A DNA stretch of 54,898 nt from an uncultured Bacteroidales bacterium (GCA_902762385.1 CACWNQ010000016.1:1-54898), one strand, 5' to 3'. Shown: positions 16,559 through 24,441, counted from the stretch's first letter. Notes: generated by a model from the sequence alone, not told the origin. Translations and numbers: made by a program.

Positions 16559-16617
16559 GGCTACGCGTGAAGTTTTTTACACAAATTACTATGAATGGAC
16601 CGTAAATTATCAAAAAC
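16559..16617 (+). repeat. Diverged first copy of the 67-base repeat
   Basis: Starts GGCTACGCGTGAAG, then TTTACACAAATTACTATGAA and TGGACCGTAAATTATC. It matches the units at 17007 and 17074 with a few changes, about 450 bases away from them. Confidence 0.75.
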
Positions 16618-17006
16618 GGTGGAATACCGAACGGCGAATTGAGCGAATTTGGCAAAGATGGACTCAGTGGAATCACTTGACTCACCTGACTCACTTGACT
16701 CAGTTTCGGATTGTAAGCGGCATCTGTTTTGGAATGGGACGGGTGGGACATTTTTTGTTTTTTTTATTTTTCCGTTTTGAGGGTTTACAATCATTATGGG
16801 TAAAATTTGTTTTAGATGTTAAGCGAATTAAGGCGCGATGCTTAATGTTTGATTGCGGACTGATTGGGTCAGCTGGATTACAAATTATAAATTCGTCTAA
16901 CTCATTTTATGCACATACCTCAAATATATCATGTCGCTGGGGGGTCGATAATCTCAAAAAGTTGCACCTATAGGTGTCGAAAAGCCTGCTTACGCAGGAA
17001 ATAATG

Positions 17007-17155
17007 GGCTGCGCGTGGAGTCTTTTACACAAATTACCGCGAATGGACCGTAAATTATCTATTTTAATGTCTTGGCTGCGCGTGGAGTCTTTTACACAAA
17101 TTACCGTGAATGGACCGTTAATTATATTTTTTAATGAGTGGGCTGCGCGTGGAGG
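17007..17155 (+). repeat. 67-base tandem repeat, two full units and a start of a third
   Basis: Units begin GGCTGCGCGTGGAG at 17007, 17074 and 17141, exactly 67 bases apart. Units one and two share TCTTTTACACAAATTACCG, GAATGGACCGT and AATTAT, differing at few positions. The third unit is cut after about 15 bases. There is no spacer variation, so it is not a CRISPR array. Confidence 0.85.
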
Positions 17156-17307
17156 CGCAATGCAGAACTACAATCTTTTAGAGGGTGGCAGTATGTCAAT
17201 GAACGCTTTATTGGCAAAAGTAACACCTTATTATATATTTGAACAATATTAAAAAAGTTTCTAATTCTCTGCGTCAGAGGTCGGGCTTAAGCATAATATA
17301 GGAGTGG

Positions 17308-17398
17308 CTACAATTATAAGAATTGTAGAATAAATTTATTAAATAATTGTTGTATATTACAATTATAATATATACCTTTGCAGCGAGAAATATTTCTC
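17308..17398 (+). promoter_or_regulatory. Promoter and candidate operators of the XRE regulator
   Basis: The -33 element TGTTG lies at 17348-17352 and the -7 box TACCTTTG at 17373-17380, 20 bases apart. Three symmetric elements surround it: CTACAATT-ATAAG-AATTGTAG (17308-17328, perfect), a second TACAATTATAA (17358-17368, direct repeat of 17309-17319), and a perfect 14-base palindrome GAGAAATATTTCTC (17385-17398) at the expected transcription start. The downstream gene codes a helix-turn-helix protein, so autoregulation is a simple explanation. Confidence 0.6.
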
Positions 17399-17444
17399 AT
17401 ATTATTTAAAAGTGGGGTTCACCACTATAAAAACGATTATTCTA

Positions 17445-17945
17445 ATGGCGACGAAAGTTGTTTTTTTAGATCAGTTTCGTGTTCAAGTTGAGACAAATGA
17501 TGGTGCTGTTTATACTTTAGGACATGGCAGCACGATGAATTATCAGATTGAACAAAACTGGGAAGGCTTTTATTCTAAATGCGTTATTGCTCTTTTCGAC
17601 AAGTATTATGATGGAACCGAAGATTCCATATGGGGAGCCATAACCAGAGGAATGTATAATAATCGCTTAGAACCATTCCGTTGGTTGGGTAATGACAGAA
17701 ACAAAGAGCGTGAGCGCATTGGCATTCGCATTAAAGAATTGAGAAAAGAACGTGGAATGGAAGCCAAAGAACTAGCAAAAAAAATAGGTATAGACCCTGG
17801 AAACCTTAGCCGAATAGAACAGGGACGTTTTTCGGTGGGATTTGATATCTTAAACAAGATAGCTAATGTGATGAATATGCAGGTTGATTTTGTTGATAAA
17901 AAAAGGAATGAAGAAAATGGAGAAGGAAGGAAAAAAAGGAACTAG
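17445..17945 (+). CDS. XRE-family transcriptional regulator with an N-terminal extension
   Basis: 166 residues from ATG at 17445; an in-frame GTG at 17412 is less likely. Residues 92-150 form a Cro/CI helix-turn-helix domain (IGIRIKELRKERG, AKELAKKIGIDPGNLSRIEQ, FDILNKIANVMNM). Residues 1-85 (FLDQFRVQVETNDGAVYTLG, WGAITRGMYNNRLEPFRWLG) are an unrecognised domain, possibly a sensor. The gene is A+T-rich, and overlaps the CoiA-like gene by about 38 bases, so the two form a coupled pair. Palindromes at its promoter suggest it represses itself and its partner. Confidence 0.85.
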   Translation: MATKVVFLDQFRVQVETNDGAVYTLGHGSTMNYQIEQNWEGFYSKCVIALFDKYYDGTEDSIWGAITRGMYNNRLEPFRWLGNDRNKERERIGIRIKELRKERGMEAKELAKKIGIDPGNLSRIEQGRFSVGFDILNKIANVMNMQVDFVDKKRNEENGEGRKKRN

Positions 17946-19101
17946 TATTTCAGCTGGTAATTGCAAATTAACATATGCATTAAATGCAGATGGAGATTTG
18001 GTGCATATTGACACTGTACCAAATGGAGATGCCTGTGGGTGCTTTTGCACAAAATGCAAAGAACCACTTATTGCTCGTAATGGTGGCACTAAAAAACAAC
18101 ATCATTTTGCACATAAACCAAATAGTAATTGTCAAGGCTCTTATGAAACCACGTTGCACATGTTAGCAAAGGAAATCATCAATGAGGAAAAGATGATGAT
18201 GGTGCCAAAATACTACAAAAAAAGAGAGTTTTATAAAGAAGATGATAAAGATTCTTTTTTTGATTATTATTTTGGAACTATGACTATTAATCTCCCTTAC
18301 ATATCAATGGAGCAGTATCAAGTCTGTTTTAATGCTATAGAAATTGAAAAGAGAAATGATGCAAGTTATATACAACCGGATTGTGTAGGTATTATTTGTA
18401 AAAGTAATAAAAGATTAGCAATTGAGATTAATGTGACTCATCCTGTTGATGATGCTAAAAAAGAAAAGATAAAAAAATTGGGATTAGATTGCATAGAGAT
18501 AAAAATACCCAAGAATATTTCTATGGATAAAGAAATACTAAAAGAATTTATTATCTATGAAACAAACAACAAAACTTGGATATCAAACCCAACAGGAGAT
18601 AAGTTTTTACTAGAAAAAGAATTATTGGAGCAAAAAAAAAGGATAGAGGATTATAGAAATAGACATCCACATTTCACTGCTATCAAAAAAGAAAAATGTT
18701 ATTGTTGCAAATTGTGGCTTGAATTATTTGAAAAGCAATGGAAAAAACTCATAACCAACTTTAGAAAGAATTTGCTTGATTGGGTTTTGCCAATCACTTA
18801 TTATAGTATAGATGAAGTTTTGAGGCAAAAGATAAAAATGTATGGTTCTAAAGGACATAAATATGTAATCTATAATAATAAAGCAAACTATATTTATCCT
18901 AAAAATTTCGAGAGTGCAGACTTAAGAAATAAAATAAAGAGCAAGTCAACATATAAATTTTTTTGTGAATTGGATTTAATTATTAAAAATATCACCCAAA
19001 AAGATTTTTATAAAAAATGTCCCTATTTTAAGGCAAAATTTAATTATTCTGGCACAGATTATGTATTTTGCCATTATAAATATCTGAAAGGTCACAAATA
19101 A
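17908..19101 (+). CDS. CoiA-like putative nuclease of an A+T-rich islet
   Basis: 397 residues from ATG at 17908 (ATG at 17917 has a better-placed AGGA and is equally possible). The N-terminal part has C47-x2-C50 (FCTKCKEPLIARNGG) followed by HHFAH (65-69) and a further Cys at 75, the zinc-site and His signature of CoiA-like proteins. A PD-(D/E)xK-type nuclease core follows: IQPDCVGII (Asp158), LAIEINVTHPVDDAKKEKI (Glu173, with Asn where Lys or Gln is usual) and LDCIEIKI. The Lys-rich C-terminal half (CYCCKLWLELFEKQW, then KKCPYF) is unfamiliar and holds more Cys pairs. It overlaps the XRE regulator gene. Coding is very A+T-rich compared with neighbours, suggesting transfer. A role in DNA uptake processing or in defence is possible; neither is shown. 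Confidence 0.75.
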   Translation: MKKMEKEGKKGTSISAGNCKLTYALNADGDLVHIDTVPNGDACGCFCTKCKEPLIARNGGTKKQHHFAHKPNSNCQGSYETTLHMLAKEIINEEKMMMVPKYYKKREFYKEDDKDSFFDYYFGTMTINLPYISMEQYQVCFNAIEIEKRNDASYIQPDCVGIICKSNKRLAIEINVTHPVDDAKKEKIKKLGLDCIEIKIPKNISMDKEILKEFIIYETNNKTWISNPTGDKFLLEKELLEQKKRIEDYRNRHPHFTAIKKEKCYCCKLWLELFEKQWKKLITNFRKNLLDWVLPITYYSIDEVLRQKIKMYGSKGHKYVIYNNKANYIYPKNFESADLRNKIKSKSTYKFFCELDLIIKNITQKDFYKKCPYFKAKFNYSGTDYVFCHYKYLKGHK

Positions 19102-19170
19102 TTGGAATATAACATATACATACATTATGTTGGATACCTATGTGGCATCGTGATGCATAGTTGAAAAAAT

Positions 19171-19210
19171 CCAATTATAATTCGTGGAAAATTTATGGTA
19201 ATTTGCGTGG
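19171..19210 (-). repeat. Degenerate inverted relative of the 67-base repeat
   Basis: On the minus strand ACGCAAATTACC...CCACGAATTAT matches the core of the 67-base repeat (ACACAAATTACC...CCGTTAATTAT) at 23 of 32 positions by eye with no gap. It lies just right of the A+T-rich islet, in opposite orientation to the copies on the left. Confidence 0.45.
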
Positions 19211-19282
19211 GGATGTTATTGTATCAAATGCTTGTAATTAAAAAAACTCGCGTGTAATAAGTGAAAAGTGAAAAGTTTTTTG

Positions 19283-19290
19283 TACCTTTG
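19283..19290 (+). promoter_or_regulatory. -7 box before the second ECF sigma gene
   Basis: TACCTTTG, 19 bases before the sigma factor ATG at 19310. No clear TTG is seen at the -33 position, which leaves room for control by another sigma factor or an activator. Confidence 0.5.
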
Positions 19291-19309
19291 AGGCGGTAAT
19301 TAAAAATTG

Positions 19310-19870
19310 ATGGCGACACGAGTAAAATACGACGAGGCCAGTATCATAGAGCAACTGCATAAGCAGGAGACATGCCGCACAGCGTTCGGGAGGGTGATAG
19401 AGCACTATTCCGAGCAGCTCTATTGGCACATACGTCGCCTCGTAATTGACCATGACGACGCTAACGATGTGCTGCAGAACACGTTTATCAAGGCTTGGAC
19501 CAACATCGACAACTTTCGTGGCGACGCAAAGCTCTCGACATGGCTCTACAAGATTGCCATCAATGAGTCGATAACCTTCATCAACAAGAAGAAGGTTCAG
19601 AACAACATTTCGCTCGACGAAGACGATTCGTTCCTCGTCAACAGCCTGGAGGCCGACAAGTACTTTGACGGCGATGAGGCCCAAGTCAAGTTGCAGAAAG
19701 CCATAGCCACGCTGCCCGAGAAGCAGCGCCTGGTGTTCAACATGCGCTACTACGACGAGATGAAATATGAGGAAATGAGCGAAATCCTTGGCACGTCGGT
19801 AGGCGCCCTGAAAGCGTCGTATCACCATGCGTTGAAGAAAATTGAGACATTTTTTGAGAACAATGATTAA
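19310..19870 (+). CDS. ECF RNA polymerase sigma factor
   Basis: 186 residues from ATG at 19310 (a TTG precedes it directly). Region 2 spans about 22-95 (TAFGRVIEHYSEQLYWHIRR, DDANDVLQNTFIKAWTNIDN, AKLSTWLYKIAINESITFIN) and region 4 about 125-180 (LPEKQRLVFNMRYYDEM, YEEMSEILGTSVGALKASYH). It belongs to the RpoE-like group common in Bacteroidales. The next two genes code a small one-helix membrane protein and a Spy-like periplasmic protein, a familiar three-gene envelope-stress module. Confidence 0.96.
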   Translation: MATRVKYDEASIIEQLHKQETCRTAFGRVIEHYSEQLYWHIRRLVIDHDDANDVLQNTFIKAWTNIDNFRGDAKLSTWLYKIAINESITFINKKKVQNNISLDEDDSFLVNSLEADKYFDGDEAQVKLQKAIATLPEKQRLVFNMRYYDEMKYEEMSEILGTSVGALKASYHHALKKIETFFENND

Positions 19871-19903
19871 ACCTTTCAGTGTTATTGTAGTCAAAAAGTT
19901 GTA

Positions 19904-20296
19904 ATGAAAACCGAAAATTCCAAAATATTAGAACAGTTGGGTAAAGACCCGGGCTTTAAAGTTCCGGAGAATTTCTTCAACGATTTCAACGCTAAGCTGA
20001 TAGATTCGCTTCCAGAGGTAAAGATTACCGAGGAAGAGAAGCCTACGCTATGGGTGCGCGTGCGGCCATTCATCTACATGGCTGCCATGTTTGCCGGCGT
20101 GTGGCTGATGATGAACATCTTCTCGCTGGGCAAGTCGAGCGCAACAGGCGAGCAACGCGCCGCCAACATCTCGGCAGGCGTCACCGTTGAGAAGAATGCC
20201 GATGATCTTATCGACTACGGCGCCATCAGCGACTACGACATCATGACCTATGAGGACTCGGTAGAGATGGAAATTGCCAACGACAGATTGCAATAA
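19904..20296 (+). CDS. Putative anti-sigma factor, one membrane helix
   Basis: 130 residues. The cytoplasmic head (ILEQLGKDPGFKVPENFFND, then FNAKLIDSLPEV) has the form of short anti-sigma proteins that follow ECF sigma genes in Bacteroidales. One membrane helix lies at about 55-75 (FIYMAAMFAGVWLMMNIFSL), then an acidic periplasmic tail. It starts 33 bases after the sigma gene. Binding of the sigma factor is inferred from position and layout; no zinc-binding anti-sigma motif is visible. Confidence 0.78.
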   Translation: MKTENSKILEQLGKDPGFKVPENFFNDFNAKLIDSLPEVKITEEEKPTLWVRVRPFIYMAAMFAGVWLMMNIFSLGKSSATGEQRAANISAGVTVEKNADDLIDYGAISDYDIMTYEDSVEMEIANDRLQ

Positions 20297-20353
20297 CCCT
20301 CTCGCCCGAGCCATCAGTTTAGAACAACATTTTACTTGAAATCATAAAAGAGA

Positions 20354-20818
20354 ATGAGACGATTACCCTTAATAGCACTTGCCGCACTGCTGATGTGCTG
20401 CACGGCTGTTGCCACCGCTAAGGACAAAACCGGCACGGGCAATGGCAACCGCAGCCAGTGGACTCAAGAGATGCTCGACTATAAGCACGACTTCATAGCC
20501 GAGCAGACCGAGATGACCCAGGCTCAGCGCGATAAGTTCATGCCCCTGTATGAGGCTATGGAGAAAGAAGTGTTTGCCGCCCATCGCACAGCCCGCGAGC
20601 AGGCCAAGAAAGTGTCGAGCAGCAAGGCTACCGAGCAGGACTATGCCACCGCTGCCCGCGCCATGTCGCAGGTGAAGGTGAAAGAAGGCGAGATTGAGGG
20701 TCGCTACTTCGAAAAATTCTCAAAGATATTGTCGAAGAAGCAAATGTTCCAGCTCAAGCAAGCCGAGATGAAGTTCTCAAGGCAAATGCTCTCGAGAGGC
20801 AACAAGAAGAAGAGATAA
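20354..20818 (+). CDS. Spy/CpxP-like periplasmic protein
   Basis: 154 residues with a signal peptide (LPLIALAALLMCCTAVATA). The mature protein is helical, charged and rich in Gln, Lys and Met. It contains TEMTQAQRDKFMPLYEAMEK, resembling the LTxxQ motif of Spy/CpxP proteins, and a second similar stretch near KFSKILSKKQMFQLKQAEMK. Such proteins act as periplasmic chaperones or damp envelope-stress signals. Placement behind a sigma / anti-sigma pair fits a feedback role. A strong terminator follows at 20866. Confidence 0.8.
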   Translation: MRRLPLIALAALLMCCTAVATAKDKTGTGNGNRSQWTQEMLDYKHDFIAEQTEMTQAQRDKFMPLYEAMEKEVFAAHRTAREQAKKVSSSKATEQDYATAARAMSQVKVKEGEIEGRYFEKFSKILSKKQMFQLKQAEMKFSRQMLSRGNKKKR

Positions 20819-20865
20819 CACCCACCCAACTAAGAGCAACGCTAACTTACTTATATAAACAGCAC

Positions 20866-20907
20866 TACCGCGACATTCACTCAGGTAAATGTCGCGGTAG
20901 TTTTGTC
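20866..20907. terminator. Strong bidirectional terminator
   Basis: Perfect 14-base stem ACTACCGCGACATT (20866-20879) / AATGTCGCGGTAGT (20890-20903) followed by TTTT. It ends the sigma module on the plus strand and lies just beyond the convergent gene at 20947. Confidence 0.92.
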
Positions 20908-20946
20908 TTGGTTAAAAATCAAAAGGCAATGGCCATCGAGAGCGTG

Positions 20947-21252
20947 TTACTGCTTGTCGAGCTTGAAATCGGTGGAAGCAAGTGAGAGCTGTTTCTGGAG
21001 GATGTTGATCCACTTAACCAGATCCTCAACCTCGTCGCGCTTCTTGGCGCTGAACACCCAACCCTGACCACACTTGAGGCGTGGATTGTAGCGACCACCC
21101 AGCTTCTTAATCTCGGTCTTGAAAAGTTTGGTGTTTCCAGTAACAACGATTGCCTTCTCAGAATAGTCAACGACTTTGAGCTCCTCGGCATCAAAATCGA
21201 GGGTCAATTCCCTGGTCTGACCCGTTGCTTCATCTAAAATTTTAATCTGCAT
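20947..21252 (-). CDS. Small conserved protein with a KLGGRYNPRLKxGxGWVF motif
   Basis: 101 residues, no signal peptide. The N-terminal half (ILDEATGQTRELTLDFDAEE) is beta-rich and acidic. The C-terminal half has TKLFKTEIKKLGGRYNPRLK then CGQGWVFSAKKRDEVEDLV. The 'LGGxxNxxLKxGxGWxF' motif recurs in small proteins and in viral or eukaryotic fusion proteins as far as I recall; its role is not known to me. The gene is alone between two convergent or divergent neighbours, with a good terminator behind it. Confidence 0.72.
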   Translation of the reverse strand: MQIKILDEATGQTRELTLDFDAEELKVVDYSEKAIVVTGNTKLFKTEIKKLGGRYNPRLKCGQGWVFSAKKRDEVEDLVKWINILQKQLSLASTDFKLDKQ

Positions 21253-21350
21253 AACTGATGTGATTTAGAGATTTCTGTTGCAAATATACAAAAAATTTTA
21301 ATAGTTGCTATTAATATGAAATAAATTAATAACAAAAGCGCAAAAAATCA

Positions 21351-21381
21351 TTGAAAATAATAAGAAATTTATATAACTTTG
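21351..21381 (+). promoter_or_regulatory. Promoter of the GH31 gene
   Basis: TTG at 21351-21353 and TAACTTTG at 21374-21381, spaced by 20 bases. It rules out the in-frame ATG at 21379 as the start and supports 21421. Confidence 0.75.
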
Positions 21382-21420
21382 CACGTTAACACCCGATTTC
21401 AACCAAAAACAATAATAAAG

Positions 21421-23799
21421 ATGAAAGTTTACAGAATTATATCTTTAGTTGCGATAGCGCTCCTGGCGACAGCAGCAAGCGCTAATATTAATAATATTGA
21501 ATACACCGACGAAGACAATCGCCAAACCATCAAGGTGACAACACTTTGCAACGACATCATGAAAGTGGAAATCACGCCCGACGGATGGGACGGCAAGCGA
21601 CTGCCATCGCTTGCCCAAGACAACTTTAACTGCTGTGGAGGAACGGCAGTACATGTCGACGAAAGGAACAACGATATAACGACGCTCACCACGGGTAGTG
21701 GTATGCGTGTGATGCTCGACAAGCAGCTCAAGTGCGTGAGTGTGAGCAACGGCAGCAACTTATATGTCACCGACCTGTGCGAACGCGACGGCAAGACGGT
21801 GCGCCTGTTTCATCGTGGCAACGAGTCGTTCTACGGCGCTGGCGAGCGTGGCTACTCATTGAACCTCGTGGGCGACACGCTGGTGAACTATAACAAGCAG
21901 AACTATGGCTACGTGGCTGGCGAGAAGCGCATCAAGCAGATGGGCATCACAATGCCATTTGTAATCTCGTCGAAGGGTTACGGAATCTTCTTCGACGACT
22001 TCTGCAAGTCGACGTTGCGAGTTGGCGATGAATGCTTGGAATATACCAGCACCTCGCCTCAACCTATCACCTACTACATCATTGACGGCCATGGCAAGGT
22101 GGAGAACGTGGTGAAGAACTTCACGGCACTTGTGGGTCGCCAGGAACTGCCACCACTGTGGACGCTGGGATACATCACTTCGAAATATGGCTACCACAAC
22201 CAGCCCGAGAGCGAGGGCGTGGTCGACACGCTCAAGCGCGCCGGTTATCCACTCGACGGCATGGTGTTCGACTTGTACTGGTATGGCAAAGAGCAAGACA
22301 TGGGCCGCCTGGAGTGGGACAAGGACCAATGGCCCGACCATCGCGGCATGCTCAAAAACTTCAAGGACAAAGGCATCAATGTAGTGACTATATCACAGCC
22401 CTATGTGCTCACCAATGGCCGTGCCATCAACAACTACAACGAACTTGACCCCAAGGGCATGTTCTGCAAGACCGACGGCACCGACAAGACCCAAACAGTG
22501 ACCATCTGGGTGGGACAAGGAGGCATGTTTGACGTGTCGAATCCCAATACCCGCCAGTGGCTTCGCAACCGCTACAAGGCGCTCACTGACGAGGGTGTTA
22601 CCGGCTGGTGGGGCGACCTGGGCGAGCCCGAGGTGCATCCTGAGGCCATACGCCACTATAACGGCCTGACTGCCGAGCAGTATCACAACTACTACGGCAA
22701 CGAGTGGAGCCGAATCATCTACGACCTATTCAAGGAGGAATATCCCGATCGCCGACCCATGATAATGATGCGCGCCGGTACAGCAGGCCTGCAGCACTAC
22801 TCGGTGTTCCCCTGGTCGACCGACGTGTCGCGCTCGTGGGGCGGTTTCCAACCACAGGTTACCATTATGCTCAACTCGGGATTGAGCGGCCTGGGCTACA
22901 TGTCGCACGATGTGGGCGGCTTTGCCCTCGACGAGAAAAAGAAGCGCGACGGCGAGCTCTACATACGCTGGCTTGAGCTGGGCTTGTTCTCGCCTGTGCT
23001 TCGCACCCACTCGCAGGACCTAGCAGAGCCCTATCACTACACCGAATATGGCGACCTGCCACGACGCATCATCAGTGAGCGCTATCGCTGGTTGCCTTAT
23101 AACTACACCCTAGCTTACGAGAACGCCAGCCAGGGCGTGCCACTGGTGCGTCCACTTGGATTTTATGAGAGAGACAACAACATCAAGCGCTTCGAAAACG
23201 TGAGTGACCAGTACTTGTGGGGCCACGACGTGATGGTGGCACCCGTGATGACTCAGGGCGCTACTAGCCGCGAGATTACCTTCCCCGAGGGCACCTGGGT
23301 AGACATCAACACCCCCAGCAACCGCTACAATGCTCACTCGACCATCAAATATGAGGCACCAATCGAGGTGTTGCCACTCTTTGCTCGCGCCGGTGCATTC
23401 ATTCCACAGGCCAGCCACAAAATGGACAATGTGGGCGACTATAATCCTAACAAACTCGATATCATGTACTACATGAGCGATGAGGCATCGGAGTATACCC
23501 TCTTTGACGACGACCTGAAGTCGACTGGCACCCTTGCCGAGGGCAAGCACCGACTGATTCGCTTTGCCGCAGCACCTGCTGCCGACAAGTGGGTCATCAC
23601 CATCAAGGGCGAAGGCGCAGGCACACCTGCCAAGAAGGAATATCGCCTCATGGTTCCGGGACTGGAAGTAAAACCATCGCAAGTGAAGGTCAACGGCAAG
23701 AAAGTTAAACTGAACTATGACCCCACTATTCCAGTGCTCAGAATCCCTATCACCATCAACGACATCAATGAGACAACTACAGTGGAGATTGTGAAGTGA
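21421..23799 (+). CDS. Glycoside hydrolase family 31 enzyme, likely alpha-glucosidase or 4-alpha-glucosyltransferase
   Basis: 792 residues with a signal peptide (MKVYRIISLVAIALLATAAS), so it acts in the periplasm or outside. An N-terminal beta-sandwich (to about 235) precedes the catalytic barrel. The nucleophile is Asp399 in GWWGDLGEPEVHPE, and the acid/base is Asp468 in FPWSTDVSRSWGGF. The substrate loop DGMVFDLYWYGKEQDMG is present, and C-terminal sheets follow from about 600. The GDLGEPE version of the nucleophile motif resembles the Cellvibrio oligosaccharide 4-alpha-D-glucosyltransferase group more than alpha-xylosidases. No SusC/SusD pair adjoins it, so it is a stand-alone alpha-glucan enzyme. 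It has its own promoter and terminator. Confidence 0.92.
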   Translation: MKVYRIISLVAIALLATAASANINNIEYTDEDNRQTIKVTTLCNDIMKVEITPDGWDGKRLPSLAQDNFNCCGGTAVHVDERNNDITTLTTGSGMRVMLDKQLKCVSVSNGSNLYVTDLCERDGKTVRLFHRGNESFYGAGERGYSLNLVGDTLVNYNKQNYGYVAGEKRIKQMGITMPFVISSKGYGIFFDDFCKSTLRVGDECLEYTSTSPQPITYYIIDGHGKVENVVKNFTALVGRQELPPLWTLGYITSKYGYHNQPESEGVVDTLKRAGYPLDGMVFDLYWYGKEQDMGRLEWDKDQWPDHRGMLKNFKDKGINVVTISQPYVLTNGRAINNYNELDPKGMFCKTDGTDKTQTVTIWVGQGGMFDVSNPNTRQWLRNRYKALTDEGVTGWWGDLGEPEVHPEAIRHYNGLTAEQYHNYYGNEWSRIIYDLFKEEYPDRRPMIMMRAGTAGLQHYSVFPWSTDVSRSWGGFQPQVTIMLNSGLSGLGYMSHDVGGFALDEKKKRDGELYIRWLELGLFSPVLRTHSQDLAEPYHYTEYGDLPRRIISERYRWLPYNYTLAYENASQGVPLVRPLGFYERDNNIKRFENVSDQYLWGHDVMVAPVMTQGATSREITFPEGTWVDINTPSNRYNAHSTIKYEAPIEVLPLFARAGAFIPQASHKMDNVGDYNPNKLDIMYYMSDEASEYTLFDDDLKSTGTLAEGKHRLIRFAAAPAADKWVITIKGEGAGTPAKKEYRLMVPGLEVKPSQVKVNGKKVKLNYDPTIPVLRIPITINDINETTTVEIVK

Positions 23800-23821
23800 C
23801 ACTGGGCTTGAACAATAAAAT

Positions 23822-23858
23822 GAGCGCATCGGGCAAAAGCTCGATGCGCTCGTATTTT
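23822..23858. terminator. Bidirectional terminator
   Basis: GAGCGCATCG (23822-23831) pairs with CGATGCGCTC (23842-23851), followed by GTATTTTT. It lies between the GH31 gene and the convergent oxidoreductase operon and can serve both. Confidence 0.85.
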
Positions 23859-23899
23859 TCTTGAGGTGGACGAGGCAAGCTCGTCGCACTACACCTGAT

Positions 23900-24439
23900 T
23901 TAGTCCTTGATGAGGGTAGCGCCCTTCTTGAGAGCTTCCTCGTTCATGGGGATGAGGTGCCAGTGGCGCTCGGGCAGAGTCTTCTTGAGACCCTTGAGCA
24001 CGTTCTCGATGGTAACGATGGGCTTAACCTTGAGGTAAGCACCAAGTACGATCATGTTGAAGGCCTTGCTGTTGTTGATCTCGATGGTAGCCTCGGTAGC
24101 CTCGATGCGATAAATCTTGATATCGGTGCGAGTGGGAGGAGTGTTGATGCCGTAGCTGTCGTAGATGAGCACGCCGCCGGGCTTCACCATCTTCTCGAAC
24201 TTGTCGAGACTCTGCTGGTTGAGAACCACTGCAGTGTCGTACATGTTGAGGATAGGTGAGCTAATGCGCTCGTCGCTCACGATAACGGTAACGTTGGCAG
24301 TACCACCACGCTGTTCGGGACCGTAAGAAGGCATCCAAGTGACTTCCTTGTCTTCCATCAATCCAGAGTAAGCAAGAATCTTACCCATAGAGAGGACACC
24401 CTGTCCTCCAAATCCTGCAATTACTATTTCTTCTTTCAT
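23900..24439 (-). CDS. 2-oxoacid:ferredoxin oxidoreductase, gamma subunit
   Basis: 179 residues of the 2-oxoacid:acceptor oxidoreductase gamma family. The N-terminus has VIAGFGGQGVLSMGKILAYS, then TWMPSYGPEQRGGTANVTVI, both hallmarks of the family. It is the last gene of a four-gene operon (ferredoxin, alpha, beta, gamma) and starts 2 bases after the beta gene stop. The complex oxidises a 2-oxoacid (branched-chain or 2-oxoglutarate) to the acyl-CoA with reduction of ferredoxin, and can run in reverse. Which acid is used cannot be read from sequence alone. Confidence 0.92.
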   Translation of the reverse strand: MKEEIVIAGFGGQGVLSMGKILAYSGLMEDKEVTWMPSYGPEQRGGTANVTVIVSDERISSPILNMYDTAVVLNQQSLDKFEKMVKPGGVLIYDSYGINTPPTRTDIKIYRIEATEATIEINNSKAFNMIVLGAYLKVKPIVTIENVLKGLKKTLPERHWHLIPMNEEALKKGATLIKD

Positions 24440-24441
24440 GA

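Larger units (their letters stand above)
16504..17307. other. Gene-free stretch full of short repeats
   Basis: No convincing gene. Open frames here (for example 16533-16973 on the plus strand) translate repeats and have no family features. The stretch holds a TGCATAATTC-type repeat (16532-16556), three 9-base repeats (TGACTCACC, TGACTCACT, TGACTCAGT at 16678-16704), a 12-base palindrome CACCTATAGGTG (16965-16976), a small hairpin CCTGC-TTAC-GCAGG (16985-16998) and the 67-base repeats described separately. It separates the receptor locus from the A+T-rich islet. Confidence 0.7.

Noticed and set aside
16533-16973. Possible 146-residue gene in the repeat stretch
   Set aside because: It translates microrepeats (LTHLTHLTQF) and a dispersed repeat, with no promoter, start context or family signal.
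17007-17155. 67-base tandem units as a CRISPR array
   Set aside because: Units follow each other without variable spacers, only two are complete, and no cas gene is near.
17412-19101. Islet as a toxin-antitoxin pair or prophage remnant
   Set aside because: The second protein is large (about 397 residues) and nuclease-like, not a small toxin, and no integrase, portal or tail gene is present.
21421-23799. GH31 gene as part of a polysaccharide utilisation locus
   Set aside because: No SusC/SusD pair, hybrid two-component system or other carbohydrate enzyme lies nearby; it has its own promoter and terminator.
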